64,000 nucleotides of DNA. It comes from JAAXVQ01 sp964604705 (GTDB lineage: Bacteria > Oederibacteriota > JAAXVQ01). Below the pieces are notes generated by a model. It was not told the DNA's origin. It searched no databases and worked only from the letters and a program-made list of their open reading frames with translations. This document shows positions 1-6,782 of the stretch, one piece after another. Position numbers and translations under genes: made by a program. The stretch lies in contig CAZSAP010000007.1 in NCBI GenBank assembly GCA_964604705.1, positions 124,001-188,000 on the forward strand. Reading direction: 5' to 3'. How positions within the stretch are numbered: position 1 is the stretch's first letter; each line of letters begins with the position of its first letter.

Positions 1-2097
1 AATCAGCGGTTCCATGGATGAGCCTTTTGCTTGAACAACAAACACATTTCTGCCAATCTTTCGGTTACCCTCAACGTTGAGCCAGCCTTTAATCTCTGCT
101 GGTTCACCATTGCCAAAATGTCCACATGCCGCCGCAAAAGAATAGACTGGAAGATAATCCAAATACTGATGTGATTCTGGAATATCCTCTTCAATTTTAG
201 GTCGCCGTATTTTTACAATTTCCTCAAGCGGTAAGGAAAACTTCGCCTGCATTCTGCTCATACTTTCTTTGAACACCTGCCTAACAGCAGCATCACAAAT
301 AAAGACATAACAACCTTTCATTGCTCTCGACATAAGCGTCTTATAAATATTCCGCACAAGTACACTTAAGGCTACTCGATCTTTGCCTAATCCCTTTTTT
401 CCGGACATATCTTTGTAAGAATTCCAATCAACATAATATGTCCTATCATCAGGATTAAATCTTAGATCATTTCCAATAATTACTCCTACATAATCAAACT
501 CCAAACCTTGCGATGTGTGAATACACCCGACTTGTTCAATTCCTTCAGCATCAATAGCCCAAGTGGTTCTGGCTTTTCTTGAATTCCATGGCATGGCGAA
601 CTTAAATTCAGGTAGGGTGACATCTTCAATCTCTCCATCAGCATTGCCTTCTTTTTCGCTTGTCCACTTCCAGGCATATCCTGCCAGCATGCGCGCTGAA
701 TAGCCCTCTTTGTTTTTTGAGGCAATAGCTCTTTTCATATCATTTGGATTATCAAATAGTTTGAATTCAAAATCTTTAGTATCCCATCCGTTATAATTTG
801 CTGTGTTTCTAATTTGTAGAATATGATCAAGCCAATTAATAAATCCTTCCGCCCCTGCGCAGCGAAATTGCGCATCTAGTTCAACTTCGTATATTCGGGC
901 TTTAAAATCATTGGCAATGCTTTTTATTGCCTCAACCGTTCCAATATCCTCCGGTCGAATCCGTTGATTATCATCAATAAATAAAATGGTTGTAATACTT
1001 GATTTAATAATATCAACCAGCTGATTTTCACCATAATACTGATATGCTGTGCCATTCTTAAGACGATGTGCCTCATCTACGACTATTGTGTCAAAAGTAT
1101 TGGGGTCAGTATTGAGAAAAGCTGATGATCCTTTGAAAAGATGTTTTAATCTGCTTTTTTGATGGTTCTTTGCCAACATTGCAAGCATGACATCCCGAAA
1201 AGATGCGTTTGGTGCTACAAATACAACGTTATGTTTTTCTTTTAATAACGCTCCTAAAAGATTGATAGAAACAACGGATTTCCCAGTTCCTGGCCCACCT
1301 TTGACAATAACGACGTTTTTTTCATCTGCTTTTTTAGCAATGTCTAAAGCTTTTTCAAAAGCCACTTTTTGATTATCAATCAATGTAAATGTTGAATTGC
1401 CTTCATACATACTGGTTACATGATCAATAAGTTTTTTGCTTGGGCGTATACTCCCGAATTGTATGTCATAGAGCACTTCCATCCCCTTGCCCTTGCCAAC
1501 ATGCTTGTTGATAAAATTTTGTAACTTCTCCGTATCGTGTTTAAAAAAAATAGGTGTATCAGTAACTATACTGCTATAGATATCAGAAAGAAGTGGTTCT
1601 GGTAGGGATTCCTTATAATTGTGCAAATAAGCGCAGCTATGAGATTGAATATTCTTTTTTTCAACATTCTCATTATAATCGTTAAGTAGGCATTTATATG
1701 AATACGCTTGATAGGAAGGATGTGTGGTTTCACGTTCTCGACTTCCTAAAAAAGTAACTACCACACCGTCCATGCTAGTCGCTCTGGCTTTTTCCCATTG
1801 TTTTAATTCAATAATGATTAGATTGTTGCTCCCTTTATCATCCGCACCTGCGATAACAAAGTCAATCCGATTTGAGGTTAGAGGGATTTTATATTCGATT
1901 AGAATTCCGCAATCATCCTGGATTTTTGAATTGCGTACTATTGATTCCATGAACTGCATTGAGTTGTTCCAAGATGTGGTCTCTTTTGTCGGAGACCCGC
2001 CAGTCTGTTGAATAAAAGATTGCTGGATCATATCAACAATCCTATTTGTATTTACATCTTCAAGAAATCCTTTGGCATCATTTTTATATATGATCAT
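1..2097 (-). CDS. DUF2075/Schlafen-type ATPase with N-terminal PD-(D/E)xK nuclease motif and C-terminal S24 peptidase motif (C-terminus cut off)
   Basis: The frame is open from an ATG at 2097 to the left edge (699 codons, no stop), so the C-terminus is missing. Residues about 69-99 carry a restriction-nuclease-like motif (RIDF, then IIIELKQW with D79, E97, K99). An SF1/SF2-like ATPase core follows: Walker A GGPGTGKS near residue 270, DEAH box near 342, a sensor-like LFIDDNQ, and a helicase-like HTSQGLEFDYVGV segment, as in DUF2075 (Schlafen-like DNA/RNA helicase) proteins. The last visible residues read QAKGSSMEPLI, matching the catalytic-serine motif of LexA/S24 peptidases; the catalytic lysine would lie outside the window. 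It starts 4 nt after the MazG-like gene's stop, so the two form one operon. The gene is clearly more AT-rich than the main chromosome, suggesting transfer. Likely antiviral or stress role; function inferred. Confidence 0.85.
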   Translation of the reverse strand, partial: MIIYKNDAKGFLEDVNTNRIVDMIQQSFIQQTGGSPTKETTSWNNSMQFMESIVRNSKIQDDCGILIEYKIPLTSNRIDFVIAGADDKGSNNLIIIELKQWEKARATSMDGVVVTFLGSRERETTHPSYQAYSYKCLLNDYNENVEKKNIQSHSCAYLHNYKESLPEPLLSDIYSSIVTDTPIFFKHDTEKLQNFINKHVGKGKGMEVLYDIQFGSIRPSKKLIDHVTSMYEGNSTFTLIDNQKVAFEKALDIAKKADEKNVVIVKGGPGTGKSVVSINLLGALLKEKHNVVFVAPNASFRDVMLAMLAKNHQKSRLKHLFKGSSAFLNTDPNTFDTIVVDEAHRLKNGTAYQYYGENQLVDIIKSSITTILFIDDNQRIRPEDIGTVEAIKSIANDFKARIYEVELDAQFRCAGAEGFINWLDHILQIRNTANYNGWDTKDFEFKLFDNPNDMKRAIASKNKEGYSARMLAGYAWKWTSEKEGNADGEIEDVTLPEFKFAMPWNSRKARTTWAIDAEGIEQVGCIHTSQGLEFDYVGVIIGNDLRFNPDDRTYYVDWNSYKDMSGKKGLGKDRVALSVLVRNIYKTLMSRAMKGCYVFICDAAVRQVFKESMSRMQAKFSLPLEEIVKIRRPKIEEDIPESHQYLDYLPVYSFAAACGHFGNGEPAEIKGWLNVEGNRKIGRNVFVVQAKGSSMEPLI

Positions 2098-2101
2098 TGT
2101 T

Positions 2102-2449
2102 TTATAAATCCCGGTATTTTTTCGCGTTGCCCCTTGCTTTTTCCACAGGATACTTAATAGCATTTTTTATCATCTTCTCTTTAGCTGCCGTGACAGGATT
2201 GATACCAAGCTTGTTACTTAACCGCAGCAAATAGACAAAAACATCACCAATTTCATCTTGTACTCGTTGGTGTTTCAAATCATCAAGTTTCTTGCTTTGT
2301 TCTTCAGTTAACCACTGAAATTCTTCCAGTAATTCCCCTGTTTCTACTGCAAGTGCCATTGCCAAATTTTTAGGAGAATGAAATTGATCCCAGTCGCGTT
2401 CTTCAGCAAACTCATTTATTCGAGACATTAAATCTTCAATTTTTTCCAT
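2102..2449 (-). CDS. MazG-like nucleotide pyrophosphohydrolase
   Basis: A 115-residue all-alpha NTP pyrophosphohydrolase of the MazG/dUTPase superfamily. The metal-binding EXXE...EXXD pattern is visible as ETGELLEEFQW and DEIGDVFVYLL. The family hydrolyses (d)NTPs to (d)NMP and pyrophosphate and is often a house-cleaning enzyme. The ATG at 2449 is preceded by AAGGAG. It lies directly upstream of the nuclease-ATPase-S24 gene with only 4 nt between stop and start, so the two proteins are probably made together. Which nucleotide it acts on cannot be read from the sequence. In a defence setting it could deplete or clean nucleotides, but that is inference. Confidence 0.85.
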   Translation of the reverse strand: MEKIEDLMSRINEFAEERDWDQFHSPKNLAMALAVETGELLEEFQWLTEEQSKKLDDLKHQRVQDEIGDVFVYLLRLSNKLGINPVTAAKEKMIKNAIKYPVEKARGNAKKYRDL

Positions 2450-2484
2450 TTCTTATCTCCTTCATTTTTACAAACTTACATGAA

Positions 2485-2600
2485 TGTTCAGGGAAACTAC
2501 AGGTTTCCCTGACGCGAACATCCGTTCGCTGTTCCTTCCTAACTTAGTCGGGGTGCTTAGCCCCCGAGCCCCCCGCCTTAAGTTCTAGGAGGAGGCGGTG
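2485..2600. repeat. Four-hairpin dispersed element, copy A
   Basis: Four consecutive hairpins: CAGGGAAAC/GTTTCCCTG (2489-2511), GCGAAC/GTTCGC (2514-2529), GGGG/CCCC (2550-2564) and CCGCCT/AGGCGG (2573-2598). The same arrangement with conserved linkers (for example GTTCCTTCCTA) recurs at 42785-42895. The second helix changes from GCGAAC/GTTCGC to GCGGAC/GTCCGC, a compensating change, and the fourth helix also differs on both sides. The element lies in a divergent intergenic gap, upstream of the MazG-like gene on one side and of a candidate small RNA on the other. It could be a REP/MITE-like mobile repeat or a transcribed structured RNA. Confidence 0.7.
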
Positions 2601-2623
2601 TATAGTTATACGTTAAATATTTT

Positions 2624-2651
2624 TTGACAAATCTTAACCTATAGTGATACT
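2624..2651 (+). promoter_or_regulatory. Sigma70-type promoter for candidate small RNA
   Basis: TTGACA at 2624-2629, a 16-nt spacer, then GATACT at 2646-2651. The predicted start is near 2657, at the base of the first helix of the hairpin RNA that follows. Confidence 0.5.
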
Positions 2652-2655
2652 TATG

Positions 2656-2857
2656 GTGGGCGGTAAGTCCACTGACAGTTGTCCCCAGTGTTCCCTTCCA
2701 GCGGTAGGCCAGAGCTGGGGCACCACGGCTGTCAGGGCGCGCTCACTTTTATTTTTCTTTTCTTACACCGCAAAGATATGCTATTATTCAACCAATCCGG
2801 TTTTCCGGAGGTGGATGGCGCAAGCCATCGAAAGGGCCTGAAAAGGCCCTTTTTTAT
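2656..2857 (+). ncRNA. Candidate structured small RNA with intrinsic terminators
   Basis: No convincing ORF lies here. A long compound hairpin is visible: GTGGGCG (2656-2662) with CGCTCAC (2740-2746), CTGACAG (2672-2678) with CTGTCAG (2729-2735), and CCCCAG (2683-2688) with CTGGGG (2715-2720). The outer helix is followed at once by a T-rich run (2747-2760), as in an intrinsic terminator. Further hairpins follow (TCCGG/CCGGA; GATGGC/GCCATC at 2816-2829) and a strong terminator GGGCCT/AGGCCC plus T-run at 2834-2856. A promoter lies just upstream. I compared it with SRP RNA, 6S RNA, c-di-GMP and cobalamin riboswitches and found no convincing match. Expression and function are unknown. Confidence 0.5.
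2834..2856 (+). terminator. Intrinsic terminator
   Basis: Hairpin GGGCCT-gaaa-AGGCCC followed by six T. It ends the plus-strand small RNA and sits immediately beyond the stop codon of the converging DUF3800 gene, for which it could also act weakly. Confidence 0.75.
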
Positions 2858-3628
2858 TTATAAAAATTTCTTTCCAAAACAACGTCCGTTTTTCTGATAG
2901 TACTTATCCTTCAACACGGCAATAATTTCTTTAGAAAATGGCGCTAGGTCTTGCGGTAGTAGATTTCGTTCCGCCAAAATTTCATTCCGACTTGGATGTG
3001 CCAGTAAGTCCGCCAACTGCAATCCACAAATATTATTTGATTTCGGTTTTACTTTCAATTGCTTGCTTGTCAACCTGGCTTGAAACTCGTGATAGCCAAC
3101 ATACTCTGTGCCTTGTTCATATAAGTGGACAAATGCGGCTTTTAACCGCATATCTTCCTTACCACCCCGGGACTCGGCGATCACATCTCCCTGAGCATCG
3201 TGTTGTCCAAGAAACATCACAAATCTTTCGAGCAGCATGGCCATGCAGTAATGATACGGCTCGTACCGCCATGTAGTATATGTTTCTTTATGTCTTTTTT
3301 TATCAATGCACACGGAAATAACTTGGTAATCCCAACGTCGAAACAAGGTGAGCAATTCCCTATTAAACTGTTCCCGAGTGCGAGGATCTCTCAAGCTTTC
3401 AAACGGGGGCTTCCCCGACAATATTTCTTTACGGTGTAAAATAACCGGATCATCCGGATGGGAAGCAAAATACTTTCCCTTCAATGCTTCAATCTCCGGA
3501 TATACCGTCGTTTCGACATGATCCAAATCAATAATAACACCTGTCAAACTTAGGTATCTGTGATTAGGATTTTCGGAACTTTCCAGATCTGGATTACCGA
3601 CCTCATCAATATAGAGCCGATATTTCAT
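2858..3628 (-). CDS. DUF3800 domain protein
   Basis: 256 residues covering a complete DUF3800 domain, a family with a predicted RNase H-like fold. Visible landmarks are the N-terminal acidic YIDEVGNP motif (usually DESG), the central AESRG segment and the C-terminal GLQLADLLAHP signature. Members are common on mobile elements and in phage-defence neighbourhoods, but their activity is not established. The start is preceded by a weak AGGACGG ribosome-binding site. It is transcribed in the same direction as the Fic gene upstream (105-nt gap, no terminator seen), and both lie beside the nuclease-ATPase operon. Confidence 0.85.
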   Translation of the reverse strand: MKYRLYIDEVGNPDLESSENPNHRYLSLTGVIIDLDHVETTVYPEIEALKGKYFASHPDDPVILHRKEILSGKPPFESLRDPRTREQFNRELLTLFRRWDYQVISVCIDKKRHKETYTTWRYEPYHYCMAMLLERFVMFLGQHDAQGDVIAESRGGKEDMRLKAAFVHLYEQGTEYVGYHEFQARLTSKQLKVKPKSNNICGLQLADLLAHPSRNEILAERNLLPQDLAPFSKEIIAVLKDKYYQKNGRCFGKKFL

Positions 3629-3733
3629 TGCGTCCGTCCTATTTTTATAGGAGATATACTGAGATTGTACTTACTCCCTATATTAATTGCCAGCCTTACT
3701 TTTCACCCCAACTCCCTTTCCCTTTTCCTTTGC

Positions 3734-4744
3734 TCATGCCAAAGTATACTTCGTAGTCCTGGCTTTTCCTTCCACGCGAACGATTTTGGCTTTCACCAAG
3801 GGCGCCATCAGTTGACTGACGCGCGCCCGGTTTATGTTTAACGCCTCGCTTATTTCTTTGGAGCCACAACCGGCATGATGTTTGACAAAGTGGATAAGCA
3901 CTTCCTGCTTGGCGGAAAGCGCGACCTCCTGCTTGGGGGATACCGCCAACTGATATATTCGCTTCATCACGTTTTCCAACGTCTCCCAAACGCCTTGGGC
4001 CACATAGTCCAACCAGTAAGTAAGGTCACCATCCAAGTCCCGGACTTGTTGGATTTTCGCGTAGTATTTCACCCGGTCCTGGGCAAAATATTCATCCAAG
4101 GCCATGATGTGAAAAGGATCATAGTTTTTCTGATACAGCAGCCAAAGTGACGCCGCCCGGGCCAAGCGCCCGTTCCCATCGGTGAAAGGGTGAACACTCA
4201 CGCACGCATGGTGAAAAACCGCACTGGCAACCACTGCGTTGAGTTCCTTCTGCCCTGCCAACCACGCGAGCAACTCCCGCATGCGTCTCGGAACTTCCTT
4301 GGCCGGAGGCGGTGTATACACCACCACTTTGCGTTCGTTCACCACATAGTTTTGGATTTTTCGGCATTGTCCGCACTTGGCGTCTGCGACCAGCCCTTGG
4401 GTTATGAGCGCGTGCAGGTGCAAGAGATCACGTTCTCGAACCGGACGTTGGGCATGTTCAATCACCCAGCGCAGCGCCTGGATGTAGTTTTCCACCTCAT
4501 GCTTCTGCTGGGCGTCGGCGCGAACAGTTTCAGGGGTCTGTTGGAGGTCGGCGACCTGATGAAGTGAAAGCTGATTGCCTTCGATGGAGGTGGAAGAATG
4601 AACGTTCCGGTTAAAAGCCTCGGTTTGCAAGCGGAGCATCACCGGCAGGCGAATATGGCTCTTGCGGATTTCGTTTTGCAGGGCCGCCACTTTTTCAATG
4701 CAGCCTAAAAAATAGTCTGAGATGCGATAAGTTGGTCTGAACAT
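3734..4744 (-). CDS. Class II Fic family protein (AMP transferase) with C-terminal winged helix
   Basis: 336 residues. The Fic active-site motif HPFTDGNGRLAR is intact at residues 185-196; the invariant His accepts the target hydroxyl and the GNGR loop binds nucleotide phosphates. An N-terminal inhibitory helix motif (S/T)xxxE(G/N) is present at residues 51-56 (STSIEG), placing it in class II, whose members hold themselves inactive until the glutamate is displaced. Residues about 285-336 form a winged-helix domain (KEISEALNINRARVSQLMAPL), common in SoFic-like proteins. GGAGG precedes the ATG. Three direct ATCGTCTAG repeats lie 30-60 nt upstream and may be the binding site of its own winged helix. 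Targets are unknown. Confidence 0.9.
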   Translation of the reverse strand: MFRPTYRISDYFLGCIEKVAALQNEIRKSHIRLPVMLRLQTEAFNRNVHSSTSIEGNQLSLHQVADLQQTPETVRADAQQKHEVENYIQALRWVIEHAQRPVRERDLLHLHALITQGLVADAKCGQCRKIQNYVVNERKVVVYTPPPAKEVPRRMRELLAWLAGQKELNAVVASAVFHHACVSVHPFTDGNGRLARAASLWLLYQKNYDPFHIMALDEYFAQDRVKYYAKIQQVRDLDGDLTYWLDYVAQGVWETLENVMKRIYQLAVSPKQEVALSAKQEVLIHFVKHHAGCGSKEISEALNINRARVSQLMAPLVKAKIVRVEGKARTTKYTLA

Positions 4745-4773
4745 AGTCGGCCTCCGGACTTGAGTCTACCACA

Positions 4774-4805
4774 ATCGTCTAGGTATCGTCTAGTCTATCG
4801 TCTAG
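4774..4805. promoter_or_regulatory. Three phased direct repeats upstream of fic (candidate operator)
   Basis: ATCGTCTAG occurs at 4774-4782, 4785-4793 and 4797-4805, spaced 11 and 12 bp, about one helical turn. The repeats cover the expected fic promoter region (a TAGACT-like -10 lies just downstream on the minus strand) and run over the stop codon of the glycosyltransferase gene. Confidence 0.5.
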
Positions 4806-6045
4806 GGCGTTTGGCTTGGGTTGTTTTTTTCCGGGGCTGAGGGTTCTTGCTTGCAGGCTTTGGGGCCAGCGACGCGTACACCTTCAGCAGCGCGCTCGCG
4901 GCTTGGGACCAGTCGTAGGTGGCTTCGGCATAGGTGCGTGCACTTTTGCGCAGGCGCATGGCTGTCTTGTCGTCGCGCAGGAGTTTGAGGATGTGCTCGG
5001 CGGTGCTCTCCGGTGTATTGCCGGTGAGCAGGTGTTGGCCAGAGAGTGCGTCCAGGTTTTTGGCCACCACGCTGGTGGTGACCACCGGAACGCCGGCGGC
5101 AAAAGCTTCTATGACTTTGAACTGCCGACCTGAGGCCACATCCAGTGGGCAGACGGCCACGCGCGCCGCGTGGTAGTGCTCGGTTAAGTCCGGCACCAGT
5201 CCGAGGAACTCGGCGCCGGGGTACGTGCGGGCCCACTGTTCGGGCGTGCCTACTGGCGCCTGCCCCACGACCACAAAGCGCGCTTGTGGTTCTGCGGCCA
5301 GCACGCGCGGCCAGGACTTGTGGCAGAACGCAGAGAGACCTATCTGGTTGGGCGGGTAGAGCATGTTGCCCACGAACAAAACGTTTTTGGTTTTCGGCAG
5401 CTTCGGGGTTGGCGCCAAGGCCCGGGTGTCCACGCCGTTGGTCACGACCTCGATGCGTCCTTTGGCGCCTTGCGCCAGCAAAGCGCCTCGGTCCGTGGGC
5501 GAGGAAATAGCGCACGCTTGAAAGCGCGCCGCGACTTGCGCTTCGTAGGCGCGAATGCAGCGGGTCTCACGTTCCAGGTACCAGCGCTTCCAAAAGGGCG
5601 CAGGTTGCGCGAGCCGGGCTTCAAAGTAGCGCGTGAGCGCGTCCGTGTAGTCAAGCACGCGCACAGGCACTTCCGCGTTCAGTGCATACGGAGCCATGCG
5701 CAGACGGTACGCGTGCACGGCCTCAATGTTCTTGGCTTGGACCACCTGGGCCACGGCGTGCGCCATGCTCCGGGAGGCAAAGGCCGCCACATTCAGCGGC
5801 TGGTCGCTCGTCCAGGCGCGGAGACTGTTCCAGCGGATCTCACCACTCGTCATGGGTACTTCGGTCACGCTGGCGCAAAATGGGGCAAGGGCTTTTATCT
5901 GTTCGCGTTCAGCAGGTGTGCGATAAAAACAGCAAAGATGAACCTCGTGCTGGGCGGCCAGGGCTTTAAGCAAATGAAACGAGCGCTGGCGGTCGCCGTC
6001 CACGGGTGGAAAAGGCACTAGGGCTGAGAGAAAAAGTATGCGCAT
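4795..6045 (-). CDS. Glycosyltransferase family 4 (GT-B fold)
   Basis: 416 residues from the ATG at 6045 (MRILFLSALVPFPPVDG). A longer upstream reading would add 60 unrelated residues and run through a structured element. The N-terminal acceptor half (PPVDGDRQRSFHLLKALA) and C-terminal donor half with an E-rich nucleotide-sugar site (KVIEAFAAGVPVVTT) are like the Stp1/EpsH-associated sugar transferases that build surface polysaccharides. The extreme C-terminus is a basic Lys/Arg/Pro-rich tail. No Shine-Dalgarno sequence precedes the start. Instead an extended -10 box lies 6 nt upstream, so the message may be leaderless. Sugar and acceptor are unknown. Confidence 0.85.
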   Translation of the reverse strand: MRILFLSALVPFPPVDGDRQRSFHLLKALAAQHEVHLCCFYRTPAEREQIKALAPFCASVTEVPMTSGEIRWNSLRAWTSDQPLNVAAFASRSMAHAVAQVVQAKNIEAVHAYRLRMAPYALNAEVPVRVLDYTDALTRYFEARLAQPAPFWKRWYLERETRCIRAYEAQVAARFQACAISSPTDRGALLAQGAKGRIEVVTNGVDTRALAPTPKLPKTKNVLFVGNMLYPPNQIGLSAFCHKSWPRVLAAEPQARFVVVGQAPVGTPEQWARTYPGAEFLGLVPDLTEHYHAARVAVCPLDVASGRQFKVIEAFAAGVPVVTTSVVAKNLDALSGQHLLTGNTPESTAEHILKLLRDDKTAMRLRKSARTYAEATYDWSQAASALLKVYASLAPKPASKNPQPRKKTTQAKRPRR

Positions 6046-6051
6046 GGGAGG

Positions 6052-6060
6052 ATTATAACA
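6052..6060 (-). promoter_or_regulatory. Extended -10 promoter immediately before glycosyltransferase
   Basis: TGTTATAAT on the minus strand ends 6 nt before the ATG at 6045, so the start of transcription would fall on or beside the start codon. No good -35 box is present at the proper distance, as expected for an extended -10 promoter. Confidence 0.4.
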
Positions 6061-6108
6061 AATCTTCAGCGGAGATCGGTACGAAATACCGACTGCATAT
6101 GAAAACGA

Positions 6109-6228
6109 CTGTGCGAGGCGTGGACGTCTGCCAAAGACGCTTGGCTCGGAGAGCCGCACTCCGATCGGTCCCGCTCCGGTGAAGAGCGGTACCTCTAGGC
6201 TTTGGCATACATCTACACCTCGCACAAT
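6109..6228 (-). ncRNA. Three-way-junction structured element, copy X
   Basis: On the minus strand a 26-bp imperfect closing helix (arms at 6203-6228 and 6111-6136, two mismatches, two G-U) encloses two hairpins: GGTACCGCTC/GAGCGGGACC and GGCTC/GAGCC. Junction strands read CCTAGA, GATCGGAG and AAGCGT. A second copy at 42081-42192 keeps these junction strands exactly or nearly so, while all three helices are replaced by different but still complementary sequences. It lies between the small membrane protein gene and the glycosyltransferase gene. I do not recognise it as a known riboswitch or ribozyme. Confidence 0.65.
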
Positions 6229-6294
6229 ACAACATCCGTTATTCTACAATGAGGCGCGCCTTTGGCAGCCGTCCACGCCTCCCCTCTGATCTTC

Positions 6295-6738
6295 TCAAAC
6301 TTTTTTCTGACTCTTGCAGTTCGGACAGTAAGGGTTCGCGCAGCGGGGACACACAAAGAGCAGTATTTCCACCATGGCCGTCGCCAACAAACCCCAGAAA
6401 GCCCAAGCCAGGGGCGGTTGTTGCCAGAGCCATGGCTGGGGAAAACTCACAAGTGTGAGCAGCAAGAGCCCCGTGAGCGTGAAGTTATACCAGGTGTACG
6501 GGCCGGGTTTGCGTGAGGGCAGCAGACGGGTAAGCAAGCCCGGGAGCACGTGCCCGCAGGCTTCGCTGCGACAAGGACACTTGGCGCAGTACGCCCACAG
6601 CACCAGCGCCCCACCGCCGATCAACAGGGCCAAATAAAGGATGCCCATTCTCGGCGAGGCTTGCATGACCGCCACCTCTCCGATCAGCAAAGCCATCCCG
6701 GCCAGCATGAGACTCACAACTCCATGAATTCGTTTCAT
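6295..6738 (-). CDS. Small four-helix membrane protein with two cysteine clusters (unrecognised)
   Basis: 147 residues with four predicted membrane helices (about 7-25, 31-51, 83-104, 108-129). Cysteine clusters occur after helix 2 (CAKCPC...C, residues 51-61) and after helix 4 (CPRC...YCPNC, 130-141). The second resembles a zinc ribbon or a metal/redox site. The loops are consistent with both clusters on the same membrane face. A G-rich ribosome-binding site precedes the ATG. It lies 44 nt downstream of the giant gene and is probably cotranscribed with it. I do not recognise a family. Confidence 0.7.
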   Translation of the reverse strand: MKRIHGVVSLMLAGMALLIGEVAVMQASPRMGILYLALLIGGGALVLWAYCAKCPCRSEACGHVLPGLLTRLLPSRKPGPYTWYNFTLTGLLLLTLVSFPQPWLWQQPPLAWAFWGLLATAMVEILLFVCPRCANPYCPNCKSQKKV

Positions 6739-6782
6739 AAACCCCCCGTTGTTCTTTTGTATCAGAGGCAGTGTACTTTAAA

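Noticed and set aside
3..725. Short minus-strand frames suggesting a broken gene at the left edge
   Set aside because: The correct frame is open throughout 1-2097; the gene is cut by the window edge, not frameshifted.
2656..2857. SRP RNA, 6S RNA, c-di-GMP or cobalamin riboswitch
   Set aside because: The SRP GGAAG loop with its GCAGC partner, the 6S central bubble and the riboswitch cores are not present in the correct arrangement on either strand.
2644..2897. Plus-strand frames of 65 and 72 codons
   Set aside because: They overlap the structured RNA and terminator and have no family features.
5284..6021. 245-codon open frame on the plus strand
   Set aside because: It is a high-GC shadow of the glycosyltransferase gene; no family features.
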